Below, in pieces: positions 11,069-22,817 of a stretch of DNA of 64,000 nt. The DNA comes from Cheiracanthium punctorium (taxonomy: Eukaryota; Arthropoda; Arachnida; Araneae; Cheiracanthiidae): contig JAWZYV010012389.1 of NCBI GenBank assembly GCA_038373885.1, forward strand, positions 310,001 to 374,000. Direction: 5' to 3'. The notes under the pieces are model-generated. The model made no database searches. It saw only the letters and a program-made list of their open reading frames with translations, and was not told the DNA's origin. The translations under genes and the position numbers were made by a program. Position 1 is the stretch's first letter. Each line of letters opens with the position of its first letter.

Positions 11069-12320
11069 TTTCATCCCCTTCTACTGTGTGTTAACTGTGT
11101 CGTCGTCCCCTCCCCCATCGAGCGAACTGAACCTTCTACCACTTACTCCTTTTCTCCTTAGAGTCCGGCAAATTTTCATACTTAAATTTCATACGCTTCC
11201 GATTTTCGTACTTTCCGTTTTTGACGGAAGACTTCCGGTCTTCCGGCCAGAAGATAAAATCTCTGGTATCATTAAAAGCTAAATCAAACAAAAGTAGCAA
11301 TATACACAATAAAACTAGAAAAAAAGATGGATTAACTGGTACAGAGACCGCACAGCTAGCCAAAACTTAAAATGGAATGCAAATTTCTAACTGCAAGACG
11401 ATATCAATAGTATTTCTAATCGTCGTAATGTGTAAAAAAAAAAAAGAACCTGAACAAGTGCTAGCAAAAGGAAGGGGGAAAAAAACAACAAACCCAGCTC
11501 AGCTGAGAGGAATGCGTTTATCACCGGCTGTTAATAGAGGAGAAAGGGCAGTGGAAGGAGAACAAAATATGGTCTGTTTGCAATCCTCATTAACAATTTA
11601 TTTATGTTACAAGAGAGATATTCAAGAAGAAAAGTTAATCATTATTTAAAGAAGCATGCATGGAGCAGAAACTCAAAATACTTGCATGATTTGGGGGAAA
11701 TAAATTATTACTAACTGCATGCCATACAATTAAGTTTTCTTTCTTTTTTTTTTTTTTTTAAGTAATCAAAATAAAATAGGAGTAAGTAAAAATATAATGT
11801 TATACAAAAAATGTCGAGAAATGATGATCGTCCTCCCGGAGAGGGGGTGGAAAATTTTTTTTCACTTCTTATTTACAAAAAATTTCTGAATTTTTTTTAA
11901 CAAAATTTCCTGTTTTCTGCCTAGGAATGTTAGCAGGTATGTATTATAGAGTTTTCATAATAGTTTCACCTTACACTAAGTAATTTCAGAATTAAATTTT
12001 AAAAAAGCACATATATTTCCTAAAAATCTCCTGGATTTTTTTCTTTGACTGTTGGCAAGTATGAATGAACTTTGCAAAACAGAACATCCAAATAAAAGTA
12101 AAATAATTTTCTCAATAAAAAGACTTTGTTCCTTAAGACTTCTGGGCATTTTATATTTAAAATCGTTTCCCTTCCTTTATAATTTTACTGCCCCCCCTCC
12201 CCACAACCAAATGCTCAAGTCTTGTGCACGTAAGTACACAAGCAATGTAAGAGACCCTGTGTCTCCTTGTCATGAAGTATGCAAGCAAAAGTGCTAGTGC
12301 AAATATAATGAGATGTTTCT
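11069..12320. other. Non-coding stretch
   Basis: No recognisable gene. A frame at 11377-11649 is lysine-rich at its start and has no known motif. T-run at 11747-11759. Confidence 0.35.
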
Positions 12321-12599
12321 TTGGTGAAGATGGATCTGGAAAGTCTACTATGTGTTCGCACTGCTGACATTTTAGATACAGCTTTCTTTCCATCTTTTTC
12401 TGAGGAGTTAAATGTGTATGGAGAAAAAGAACTTTCCGAATTCTGTACAGTTTTTAAGCTTCAGAAAGAAAGAGCACTTTCTGAGTGGCACTGCGGACCA
12501 TAATGTTCAAAAAAATTTTAACAAATCTCATTTACTGCATTGCTTGACAAACTACAGGCTGATAGTTTTAACAATATGCAAGTAATCACCCAAGTGATA

Positions 12600-12826
12600 A
12601 AAATAATCCTCTCTCTCTCTCCCAGCAATGCAGAAGTTGAGAGGATTTGGAATAGTGCTGTAAACATTCTACACAACCAGAACATGTCGATGAAAAAACT
12701 ATGTTAGAGAACAGACTACGCATAAAATGCTCTAATATAAAATTATTAGACCCTTTTGATCCAACTGCAGCAATTGAATTGTGGTGGAGAGATTCCATTG
12801 GAAGAAGACCCAATTTTAATAATTAA
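12600..12826 (+). pseudogene. hAT transposase C-terminal dimerisation relic
   Basis: 12620-12690 encodes SNAEVERIWNSAVNILHNQN, matching the conserved start of the hAT C-terminal dimerisation region (usually S.AEVER.FS...). A frameshift follows near 12700, after which MLENRLRIKC and a DPTAAIELWW tail continue in another frame. The conserved F in ERIFS is W here. Sequence further upstream (frame 12321-12503) may be more of the same gene but is not recognisable. It is broken and cannot act. Confidence 0.7.
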
Positions 12827-12864
12827 AATTGTATTGTAATAATTAAAATTGTATTATTGTAATT

Positions 12865-12920
12865 GCATGAGGGGAGTTTTTTAATGGTGCAAATTGACCA
12901 TTAAAAAACTCCCCTCATGC
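12865..12920. repeat. Perfect 24-bp inverted repeat (hairpin)
   Basis: GCATGAGGGGAGTTTTTTAA continues to GGT at 12888. The exact reverse complement is at 12897-12920, with an 8-base loop. It lies 39 bases after the hAT relic's stop codon. Confidence 0.95.
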
Positions 12921-14477
12921 CTCATATCCTGCAGCGTACGGCAATCGCACTCGAGTTCTGGCCTTAAGTGTCAATATTCTCCGGTCGCTTATCTTTGTTT
13001 TTATCTGCGCTTCGCGACGCCAACCCCCCCCTCTTATTACGCCCTCTTTTGTATAAAAAAAAGTGGAGTAATTTCAGAATTAGGTAATTCAGACTATTGA
13101 TAAGATTTGGTATTCTAAATATATCATATATCTTCTGAAATTTTGAAAAATTTCAACATTTTACTAAATGAAGAAAAAAAAATTAAAGCAAAGGTAAAGT
13201 AATTCTGGGAAAGTAAGTCTTCAGAAAACAAATTGCCATAATCTAACAATTAGGTTATTCTTAGAATAAACTATTATCAATTTAAGCTTATTTTGCTTTC
13301 AAAAACTAAAAAAAAAAAAACAATTTTTTTTTTATAAATAATTCCGGAAGTTTTTTTCTTATGAAGTTATTTAAATACTTTCTGTAACAGAATGTTATTT
13401 ATTTTAATCAGCTAGTTACAAAACTTGCTGCTTAAAATAAAATTTGTAATTCATACGATTTTAATATACTTTTTTTTACATTACCAAATTGAAGTTTAAG
13501 ATAGATGATTTATTGCTTTTAAGGGAACAGTTTACACCAAAGGTCAAAGAATCGATTTTCTTTCTGCTTGGTAAATTATAAAAATTTTGACACCTTATTT
13601 TTAATCATATGCCAATAATATCACGAGATACTGCAACTTTAGTTCCTACACTCAGTGCAATTTCATTGGCAAACAAACTTTTTAGATGGCCTTTTCTCCA
13701 TGTTCATATTTTCTTCAATTACATGTTTTAAACATGCTAAGGCGTTTTCTTTTTTTTTTAATTTGAGATAAAGATTTAAAATTTTTTTTGTACATGTTCT
13801 TTATTACAGTTCTTATCTGATAAATCTGTGCATGGAATTAGCCTTCAGTTTTTTTTCTTTTGTATTTTACAGAAATCATATGAAGATATGTTACATTTTA
13901 TTGTTTTACACTGTATCGTATATCAGCACAAAAACTATATTAGACGTAATATTAGATGTATCTGAAAATCCATGCACAGCCTTGTGTAATATATTTTGAA
14001 AATCCCCCTTTTTTTTTAATTGGACAAAAATCTTTATTTTTTTTAAGTAGTAGAGATTTTTAAAAAATCAGATTTTAAAAACTTTTTAAAAATATTACTT
14101 AAATGTGCAGTTTAAAGAAATTTATTTATTCAAAATGTACTATTAGTTGAACATTGAAATGCATCCAGTTCATCATTTGTACTATAGTTTTAAAAAAATG
14201 CTGAAATGGTAAACTATTTCCTTAAAGGGACTTTGTTAGCATGCCACAAAAAAAATAAAATTATTAAATTATTTAAACATTGTTTCTTACCTTTTGCAAA
14301 TTCTGTGAGTTAAAATGTTTTTTATTTATACTATTTATATTGCTAAAACTTACATATCTTATTTATAATAATAATTTTTATTGATATATTTTAAGAATAA
14401 AAGAATAGTGCTTTTTTAAAAACTTATATTCACGTTTCATGAACGAGCAAACATCAAACTAGAAGAGTGTGTGTGTA
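12921..14477. other. AT-rich non-coding stretch
   Basis: Very AT-rich with many A- and T-runs. No gene, RNA gene or bounded element is seen. Confidence 0.4.
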
Positions 14478-14641
14478 CATGGGCATCGCCAGAATATTTC
14501 CCAGGGGGGAGGAGGGGGCAAAGACTACTTCAACGTATGGTTACCATGTGGAAAAGAACAAAAAAGCAAGGGAAAACACTGAATACAATAATCCAGGGAG
14601 GGCAAGTGCCCCCCCCTTGCCCTATGCTGCCGGCGCCCATG
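14478..14641 (+). mobile_element. hAT-type MITE, CATGGGC..GCCGGCAG family, copy 2
   Basis: 164 bp, inverted relative to 5660-5824 and collinear with it throughout. Target duplication TGTGTGTA/TGTGTATA at 14470-14477 and 14642-14649 (7 of 8). Non-coding. Confidence 0.93.
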
Positions 14642-15059
14642 TGTGTATAAGAGGAAGAACAAATACATTTCAGTAACTTGATTTTAAATGGTGTACATCC
14701 AACAGTTGGATGCAATACAAAGTTTGTATATGACTCTGAAAAAAGAAAAAAAAAAAAGAACTATGCGCCAAGTCAAATATTTAAGTCAAAACACACATTA
14801 CAACCCTACAAGTTTTGGGGATAAGCCCTAGTCCTTTTCAGATTGTTTCAAACCAGTTTTCTGTAATATGCTATCTACCTATACTTTTTCAGGGAACTCA
14901 AGTACCCTTTTTGAAAACAGGCTGTCCTTTTTTAATTTTTCCCCGGTGGACTTTTTTTTTTTCTCTAGAGTCAACACTATTTAACAGCAGTGGTTAAAAA
15001 TTGCTGGTTTAATTTATGAATTATCCACTAAAATTACACGCAAAATTTTGCAGACTGAT

Positions 15060-15546
15060 TATGAAACTCTGAAAGCTTGTCGCAGACAGCTACAAAACTT
15101 TCTGCCACTAGGAGTCTCTGTAAGGATAGTCTTGTGAGTTCCCTTTTCGTGGTCTCCCCTATTCCATCACAAGCATTTTTTTCCATGTGCAGAGGCAAAG
15201 AAATTTCATTCTTCTTTCATTCCAAAGTTATTGATATGAGAGCTGACATTTACAAGATTCTTTTTTTTTTATATAATTTTTTATTATTACTGTGTTCACA
15301 CCACCTAAAGCTGCTTCATTTATCAATGCATATAACTCAGGATCATATGCTGAAACATACTCACTTGGGTTTTCATCAGATTTTTGAACAAAAATTTTAA
15401 TTGCACAATTGGGACACAAAGATTTACCAGGGATTAAGTCAACAGGAAAATTTGTTGTCTTGGACAGGTGTTCAAAAAGAATTTTTCTCAATCCATTTTT
15501 AACAGGTTTTTTATGAAGCATAATGGATCGCAACATTTCTTTCCAA
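15060..15546 (-). pseudogene. Fragments of an uncharacterised transposon protein family
   Basis: Minus-strand 15536-15228 reads HKKPVKNGLRKI, then VDLIPGKSLCPNCAIKIF, a CxxC-bearing N-terminal block. Minus-strand 15205-15065 then reads EISLPLHMEKNACDGIGETT, related to a HGK..CDGIGGT..R block that I recall from multi-copy arthropod and cnidarian repeat proteins. The CxxC block is N-terminal and the CDGIG block C-terminal in such proteins, so the middle has been lost. The element at 28029-30824 encodes what looks like the missing middle part of a related protein. Recognition is from memory of recurrent repeat proteins, not a named domain. Confidence 0.55.
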
Positions 15547-15580
15547 AAATGTGGTGGAACTTAACATTTATACTTATGAT

Positions 15581-16153
15581 CAGTGATGACGCCAGATTTT
15601 TCCCGACGGGAGGGCCATCTTCCCCGACGGGGGGGGGGGCAAACGATAAAACCCCAAAATTTTACATTTCAGTACTTGCACAGCCTCTCATAAAAGTATT
15701 CGAGTAAGAGATAAATTTCCTACTTTGGTTTCGTATATTAAAAATTATTATGATGTGACGGTCATTATTTATCTGTTCTTGGTTAACAGGAAAGTGCAGT
15801 GATTTTCATCAAAGTCGTAGTTAAAAAGGTCTTTACGAAGGCAATTGTCAGCAGATCGGGCAACCCTGCCTACCCTAGAAATGTGGATCTTGTTCGTTGT
15901 TCCTTCGAATCACGAGAAACATACTCCGAGCTGCAGATAACCAATATTCAGTATATGAATATCGTATAATTCCAAGCAGAATGAGAATGGAACCGCTACG
16001 GTCGGGTCAGACACTTTGAATGGAATTTTTTATCTGGTTGCAAAATTTCCTTCGTTTTTCTAAACCAACAAATTCTCTAAAAAAATCCCACATGACACTC
16101 CCCGACAGGGGGGGCAAGTGATCCCCGACAAGGGGTGCATGGCACCACCCCTG
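15581..16153 (-). mobile_element. 573-bp hAT-type element, CAGTGRTGGYGCCAG ends, copy 1
   Basis: Ends CAGTGATGACGCCAG and (complement) CAGGGGTGGTGCCATG. Target duplication CTTATGAT/CTTGTGAT at 15573-15580 and 16154-16161 (7 of 8). It is collinear, inverted, with 22818-23419 over its whole length, and the two copies are very similar. CCCCGACGGGG palindromes lie just inside both ends. No protein-coding capacity. Confidence 0.93.
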
Positions 16154-16161
16154 CTTGTGAT

Positions 16162-17226
16162 AGTGACAAATAGTGTCTATTTCTTTGGCGACTCTTAAGT
16201 TTAAGCAGAATCTAATCTTCATTTGACAAATCACTAATCATAACCACTTCCTTAGGCACATTTTGATAGTCTTGTTTATGACACTGTTCACAAGTGAAAA
16301 CACCAACAAAGCAATTCATACTAAAAATCAAAGTATAAAATACACAGCTGTACTATTTTAGAACACAATCTTGCCCTTCTTAAAGCAGAACTTCAAACTC
16401 TCTGACTACACAGGTAAATAGGACAATTAGAACGTTAAGAACATAAAATTAAAGAATAAAAGATAAAAATAAGATATTTTGTGTTCTTGCTAGTGAATGG
16501 AAAGCAAATGGAAAAACTTGATAGAGCAAAAAACATTGCTGACTCATTAGAAGTAAGCTGAATAAGGTACAATTTTTTTAAATGTATTGCTAAAGAGGTT
16601 AAAACTTAAATGATAAAAGTAAGAGATGTACTGTTTGTCGCAATGTATAATTTGCTTATTTTGTTCTCAGAAACAAGTAGTCCAAAAAAAATGTTTTTAA
16701 TTTTTTTTATTGGCATGTTAAAAGTTTATCTTAATATTTTAATGTTTAACAACGGTTTTGCGATTGTCTTACTCAAACATCACTTTAGTGAATCTTAATA
16801 TAAAGACAAATATATTTCTTGTATTATTTTACATTCAACCTTATCCTTTTTAAAAATATTGTTCTTTATCATTTCAAAAGAATGAACTATGCTGCATGCA
16901 TTTATGGAAAACAGTGGTGGATTGGAAAAGTTTTGGACACAAATGAATAAAATGACTTCTCAATATATTTTTTTCATACATGTGGACCTAGAACATTATT
17001 TAAAATGTCTAAAAATGATACAGTTTGGGTTCCAGTAAGCAAAGTGCTTCGAAAGCTTACCCCCTCTCAAATTTACAACAATGACTGGACGTACTTATAA
17101 TATCACTGAAAAGCTAAAAGATGAAATTTCAGATTTTTTTTTTTTTTTTTTTCTGTTACCTCAAATTAAATTATTTATTTGAGATACAGGGAAAGACATA
17201 TACCATCGCTAAAAGTATACAGATTT
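16162..17226. other. AT-rich non-coding stretch
   Basis: No gene recognised. The frame at 16610-16798 is hydrophobic but featureless. T-run at 17134-17152. Confidence 0.4.
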
Positions 17227-17867
17227 TATGAAAATTACTAGCGGCTACCCGCGACTTTGTCCACATCTGCTTCAGAATAAGGTCCCGAGAGAAACGAAGC
17301 ATGTTTGAATAACAAATATGTTTGCGACTAAAGAAACTGCATTTAAATATTATTTGCCTTTTACTTATTTTAAATGAAGTATAATGCATGGTAGTATACT
17401 TCATTTAAAATAACAGAGTATGCAAAATTACTAAATTTAGATTTTTTTCAGGCATTTGGCGAATAGAGACAGTTACGACAGTATTTGCGAACTGTTTTGA
17501 GTGTTCTTGTAAAAGAAATATTTATGCTATATGCATGAATTTTAGCCTATGTTAATCAGGAATAGTGCAGCTTTCTATTAGCGAAAAAGTTTTGGAATCG
17601 GTTCTATAGTTACAGAGATACCCATAGAGCGTAATGTATTAGAATTATTTTGAGTGTTGTTAGCCCAGTACATCCCCAAATAATAACTTATATTCTTCAG
17701 TAAAGTTCGCCAATGTAAACCAGCTTATGTACTGGTACTTAAAACAATATTCTAGTCACCTTTATAACTTTAAATTTAAATGAAAATCTATTACTTACTC
17801 CATATTAAATCTAAATAGTAGCTCAGCCAAAAACGCAAATCGGCAGAATCGCCATGTTGAACAAGAG

Positions 17868-18215
17868 TGATGCAATCACGGAGCTGTAGTGACGTCACAT
17901 CGTCAACAACGAATCGCCCGCTCCTAAGTGACGCCACGATCGGGCCGCGTCATACCGGCAGCCGCACGCATCTGTGCTCAAGCGTTTGCTCCGTAGCTTG
18001 TGGGCGGATCCCAGCCGGAGCATATATAAGCTGCGTGCTCGTGAGCGGATGTCAGTTTCGAGTTTTCGTGTTTCGTTTTGCTTCGTGTCTTGTGTAGTTT
18101 TTGGTGATGTCCCTATTTTTGTTTCGTTTCGTTAGTCCGGAGCACCGGAGTACGGTGCAAGTTTCTATTAAATGATGCAATGTTCCATTAAAAGATGCAA
18201 TGTTCTAGTTAACCG
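17868..18215 (+). promoter_or_regulatory. Promoter-like block, possible solo LTR
   Basis: GC-richer than its surroundings. It has a CRE palindrome TGACGTCA (17890-17897), a TATATAA box (18023-18029) and an initiator-like TCAGTT (18052-18057) with the A 31 bases after the box. A TTCG/TTTCG-rich leader and ATTAAA copies (18168, 18187) follow. Then AACCGAAATTTGGCAGCGAT resembles the LTR-to-primer-binding-site junction of some arthropod LTR retrotransposons. No second LTR or gag-pol follows. A solo LTR is the best guess. A cellular promoter is possible but no gene follows. Confidence 0.5.
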
Positions 18216-18967
18216 AAATTTGGCAGCGATGCTATGCTGAATGAAGCCAGCTTTACTTGAATGATACCCTACGTCGATTCTACGAGATTTAAAGGGCTGT
18301 GTCTACTTTGTGATACAAAAGAGGTGAAATTCAAAGTTATATTCCTAAGTGGTAATTAAGTTCCTGATAAGCACTCCGGCATTTCTTCTTGAGAGGTATT
18401 GACTGTTATCACTGTAAAAAGCCATGGCTCACTTTTCTTCTTTCCCTAAATAAGTTAGGAGTGAAATATTTAACTAAAGGTATGAACTGTATATTTTTTT
18501 AACTTAAAACTTAATAGCATTTTAATCCATCCATCTAGTCATTTTTCTGTAATTGTTTTTGTTGAATACTTTCAATGTTAATAAACTAAAATGTTGTTAG
18601 TTAATACAAAGTCTCTTTAATGAGTTTCCAAGAAGACATCTCTTTATTTCAGGCACATAAGCTAATATTCAGCAACGTTTCCATTCTGCATAAATTTACT
18701 CTGCTAACTAATGAATTGCTTTCATAACTAAACTTTCAATTTTTGGGTATATTTCCAACAAGTGTTCCTGTAAAGAAACTATTTGCGCTACATGCATGAA
18801 TTTTAGCCTATAATACTCAAGAATAGTGTAGCTTACTATCAGTGAAAAAAATTTTTGGAATCGTTTCAGTACTTACAGAGATACACATAGAGCGTAATGT
18901 AATTCTTATGAGTATCCCTGTAAAAGAACTATTTGTGATATATGCATAAAAGGTAGCCTATAACACT

Positions 18968-19189
18968 CAGGGACCCCCAGTGTCTAAGAGGTTCTGCTCT
19001 CAAAACTGGAAGGCGGGAGGTGCCAGGTTCAAACCCCGGTCGCGCCTGTCGACCTAGCCGCTGGCAGTTTTCCGTGATTTTTCAAAAACCTCGCGAAAAT
19101 ACGGGCTAGGATACCTTAGAAAATTCCACACACAGGAATTCTCCATATACACCTAGGACCCTATAGGCCTAGGACCATATAGGCCTAGG
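18968..19189 (+). repeat. tRNA-derived SINE
   Basis: The head at 18970-19046 is tRNA-like with A box TGTCTAAGAGG and perfect B box GGTTCAAACCC. The body includes TTTTCCGTGATTTTTCAAAA and CTTAGAAAATTCC, shared with the SINE at 43195-43432. It interrupts a ~170-bp repeat unit. A TAGGACC-rich 3' end (TAGGCCTAGGACC repeated) closes it. Confidence 0.85.
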
Positions 19190-19483
19190 ACTTTCAATCA
19201 GTGAAAAAAGTTTTAAAATCGGTTTAGTAGCTACAAAATTTCCATAGAGCGCAATGCATTAGCATTATTTTGAGTGTTTTTGTAAAAGAATTATTTATGC
19301 TATAATGCTTGAAAGGTTGCCTGTATGTTAATCCAGTGCATATAAGCTATTTTCATTACAAATTTTTCCAACCATTTTTGTGAGATTCAGTCAAAAACAT
19401 CCAAACACATAAACGTACACATTTATATTATTTGTAAGATTTGGAAATTTACGAACTTTAAGAAACATATCTGGACTTTTCTT

Positions 19484-19654
19484 GGTACTTACCTATTATC
19501 CCTGCGGTCATTCCCGTCAAACTGTTTTTTCGTCAAATGAGTTGCCAAACTGTTGCCAATCGTATTCAAAACCATTAATAATTTCCTGTGCCTGGCATTT
19601 ATCTCAGCAAAAAATCGCTCGTCTTGGCGGACTGCTGGGTTAATACGTAAGTAC
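19484..19654. mobile_element. MITE with 9-bp target duplication (MULE-like)
   Basis: 171 bp with ends GGTACTTACCTATTATCCCT and, complemented, GTACTTACGTATTAACCCAG. The exact 9-bp duplication ACTTTTCTT lies at 19475-19483 and 19655-19663. A nine-base duplication is typical of Mutator-like elements. A diverged inverted relative is at 21373-21533. Confidence 0.85.
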
Positions 19655-20523
19655 ACTTTTCTTTATTTATGCTTTTTAATTTGGCGTAAAATCAACATAA
19701 TTTCCATACTTATTTATGTTTTCCAAATGCATGTGATTTTGCAAATAGAATTTCTGCTTTATTTCAAAAGCATAAATCATTTTGTGCGGGCAAATAATTT
19801 GGTTTTTAATTAATAGTTAGAAAAGTAATTAAAATTTCCGAGCCTCAGGTACACTTTACCAAAGTCATGGGTCCAGGCATGCTCAAATTTTCAAAGCTCT
19901 CTGTAGATTTGTCTGGAGAACATTCATTTTATTATTAGAGATAGATATATTTGGCATAAAATTTCCGTATTATTTAATGTTTTTCAGATGCACGTGCTTC
20001 TTTATTGAAGTAATAGCATTCTTGTTAGCTCAAAACATGAATCATATGATACGGCAAAACTCGCCAAGCATGGCAACGTAAAAACGGTTTTTAATTAATA
20101 ATTTAAAAAGTAATTAAAAATCTAAAATTCTAATTAGCCTATAACCATCTCCAGGGTCCCATCTATATCTAAACCAAAATGCATCCTAATCGATTCAGCG
20201 GTTTAGGCGTGAAAGCGTCATAAACAAACAAACAAACTCACTTTCGCATTTATAATATTAGTTAGGATAAACAGAATCAATTTTTTACTGTAGAGACTGT
20301 TCTTGGCTGCAATAATGTCTGTTCATAAGTGTGATTTTGGCATCACTTTTGAGACCCTGTATCTCTGAAAGCAACCTGATATCACTCATGAAATTTATAT
20401 CACCTACTTCTACATACAAGACGACTTTCCTGTTAGAATTTCATAATTTTTCATTCAGTCCCTTTTTAATTATTTAACTGCAAACCTAGCAATTTTTTAC
20501 AAAATGGCCATGTTTGACTAATT

Positions 20524-20992
20524 ATTTTTAAAAAAGGAATAGCTTCTAATTACTCATACTTTCCCTGGGAGTAGTAATCTATTGTATCTATTTAGGAATG
20601 CAATTATTAAGGTGAGTCTTATTTCCTTCTATTGAAATTTTCAAGTCAAAAACACCATTTTCTTCATTGACAAATGAAATTTTTACAGTAACTTCTTCAC
20701 GTTGTAGAAAAAGTACAAATTAGCAAAAATTTAGATTATTTCCTTCTGATTATAATGATTTTTAAATAATTAAAAAACTCTTAAAAGTAAAAAAGTTATG
20801 AGGTTTTCTGTGAACCTCTATTTTCATCAAAAATCCCTCGTGTTGCCACCAAAAAAATCCTAAGGGCCTAAATTTTTTTGAACACTTGTTTTGAACTCCC
20901 AATATACTGGTTAATTAACTGACAAAAAATAAAAAGGATAAAAAATATCGAGCAACAGGGTCTGGATGATTTCACATGAACTGACCCACACA
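20524..20992 (-). repeat. Long inverted repeat, right partner
   Basis: Reverse complement of 3987-4470 with moderate divergence and small indels. It ends in CATGAACTGACCC. See the entry at 3987. Confidence 0.8.
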
Positions 20993-21372
20993 CTTTCTTT
21001 GGTACTTAAGCCCTTATTACATGGACAAAATTTAGAGCAATTTTGGTTACAGAAACCAGTTTCTGCAATTCATTCCCGCAAGTCAGTGATCCCAGATGAG
21101 CATGCAGGGTTACCATAGTTAACAAACTCTCCTGTACGCACAAATGTCGGCGATTCACCGGTATGGCTGACACTGACTCTTCCGCCATCTTGTGTTGTGG
21201 CGTAAAAATAGGAAGCACTACGATTGGCTGGATTTCCAGCAACCTGCAATTTTTTCGCCTCTGAACGAAAAAGTTAGAGTTGACTGTTCCCTAGACCGAG
21301 GGAAATTTCCAGGAAAGAGGTTTCTGCAACTGGTTGCAGCAACCAAATCACCCGAAAATTCCTTTGTGTAAT

Positions 21373-21533
21373 AAGGCCTTTACATATAATCCCGGCGGTT
21401 CGCCTAGATAAATGCCGGCCACGTGAAATTATTAATAGTTTGGAATACAATTGGCAACAGTTGCCAGTATATTTGACGAAAAAATGGTTTGGTTGAAGTG
21501 ACCGCCAGGATAATACATAAGTACCCTTTCTTT
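21373..21533. mobile_element. Diverged relative of the 19484 MITE
   Basis: The ends TAATCCCGGCGGTTCGCC and (complement) TTATCCTGGCGGTCAC, and the middle (GGCAACAGTTGCCA, TTAATAATTTC on the complement), align in reverse with 19484-19654. No clear target duplication. Confidence 0.7.
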
Positions 21534-22817
21534 TCATACAATAACATATTTCATTCCTTTCCATCCATAACATGAACCAATTTCAAATTCCCAAACTGAC
21601 GACACACATTTCTTTATGGTTGCCAGTCAAAACTACCACTGGCAGGGTACTTCACTCCCGCTGTGTGTCCTGTTGCTCTTTGATCACATCGGATATATTT
21701 CTTTATATTTTAATTACTTTGGAATATTCGTCAAAATCACAACGTATTCTTTTTGCCCTTCCTGGGGCCCCTTTGGAAAACCACAAAGCGCTTCGCACGT
21801 TTAGTTCCTTATCAGCTACAAAATAAAATAACAGTTGACGCAAATTTTTTTCTCCCTGCTCTTTTCGCCTGCTAAAGGAAAATAATAATAACAGCTCTTC
21901 ACTCATATGGTCTGCTCTGGCTAAAGCAGATGTGGGTTTTTTTCTTGTGGTTTTCCCTTCTGCATAAAGGAGCATACTGCTGGCGTATCTATTGTTCTGG
22001 AAAAAACGAGACTATCTCTTCTATTGGGGTATGCTTAACGGCTTTTTCGCAACGGTTACTTTTAATCAGTTGCAGAGTTGGTACTTGTGTGGCGAGCTCC
22101 TCACTTTTAAGTGGGGAACCTTCGCCACCAGAATGTAAGCACAAAATGCCATGCACGCCATGATAATTTTTAGAAGTATGCTTCCCCAGTTTTCGTTTTT
22201 TTATTTGAGGGTGTATTGTAAAGTTTCAAACTGTATAATCCAGAAATTTTGTGATGTTCAGATTGTGTAAAATAAAAGAATATGACTAAAATGGAGATGA
22301 GTCCTGCTAATTGTTTATAGTCGACCGCAAATTTGTGTTCCAGTTTTCCGCGTGCTCTCCTCAAAAAGGGAAAATGAAGCGACAAGCTTCATATAGCTTG
22401 TTGCTTCATATAGCATTATAGGTCAACAATTAGTTGACCACCTCCTTTGATGTACCGCTATATGTGATGATTCCCAGCATTCTGGTGAAATCGAACTTAG
22501 TTTGCTCGCGTTCAAGAAAAATGGATGTGGTGTTGCTTTAACAGAAATCTTTTTTTTACAGTGCTACATTTTGCTGACGTATATCTTTACTATGACTATT
22601 TATATTGACACATTTTTTAATCTTTAATACAGTGACGTGATGCTCTTTACGAATCATCGGTCAACATCACACGATACTGTGCATCGCCTACGATGCACCA
22701 GAATGATCACCAAACGAAACATGTAAACAGCACTGGATACGGAATATAGTCCCCAAAAATTAACAATAAAATTATTTAAAAACTAAGTTTATATAATAGG
22801 CCTATTTTATTTCTATA
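21534..22817. other. Non-coding stretch
   Basis: Overlapping chance frames at 21572-21975 have no known motifs. No bounded element is resolved. Confidence 0.35.

Larger units (their letters stand above)
17227..20274 (+). repeat. Interspersed-repeat field with ~170-bp repeated units
   Basis: It begins with ACTAGCGGCTACCCGCGACT (17237) and ends with a TTCGCATTTATAATATTAGT-type tail (20250-20270), a start/tail pair common in arthropod interspersed repeats. Inside, a ~170-bp unit (ATGCATGAATTTTAGCCTAT ... CAGTGAAAAAAGTTTTGGAATCG ... CCATAGAGCGTAATG) recurs at about 17497-17660, 18763-18905 and 18913-19330. The last copy is split by the SINE at 18968-19189. Other insertions are the LTR-like block (17868-18215) and the MITE at 19484. 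Confidence 0.65.

Noticed and set aside
15077..15400. 107-aa plus-strand ORF
   Set aside because: It overlaps, on the opposite strand, recognisable transposon-protein blocks and has no motif of its own.
18970..19046. Functional tRNA gene
   Set aside because: The A and B boxes are good, but the body shared with the SINE at 43195-43432 and the poor acceptor-stem pairing point to a SINE.
3987..20992. Maverick/Polinton element, suggested by long inverted repeats 17 kb apart
   Set aside because: No polymerase B, integrase, ATPase or capsid-like genes are seen in between, and no 6-bp duplication flanks the repeats.
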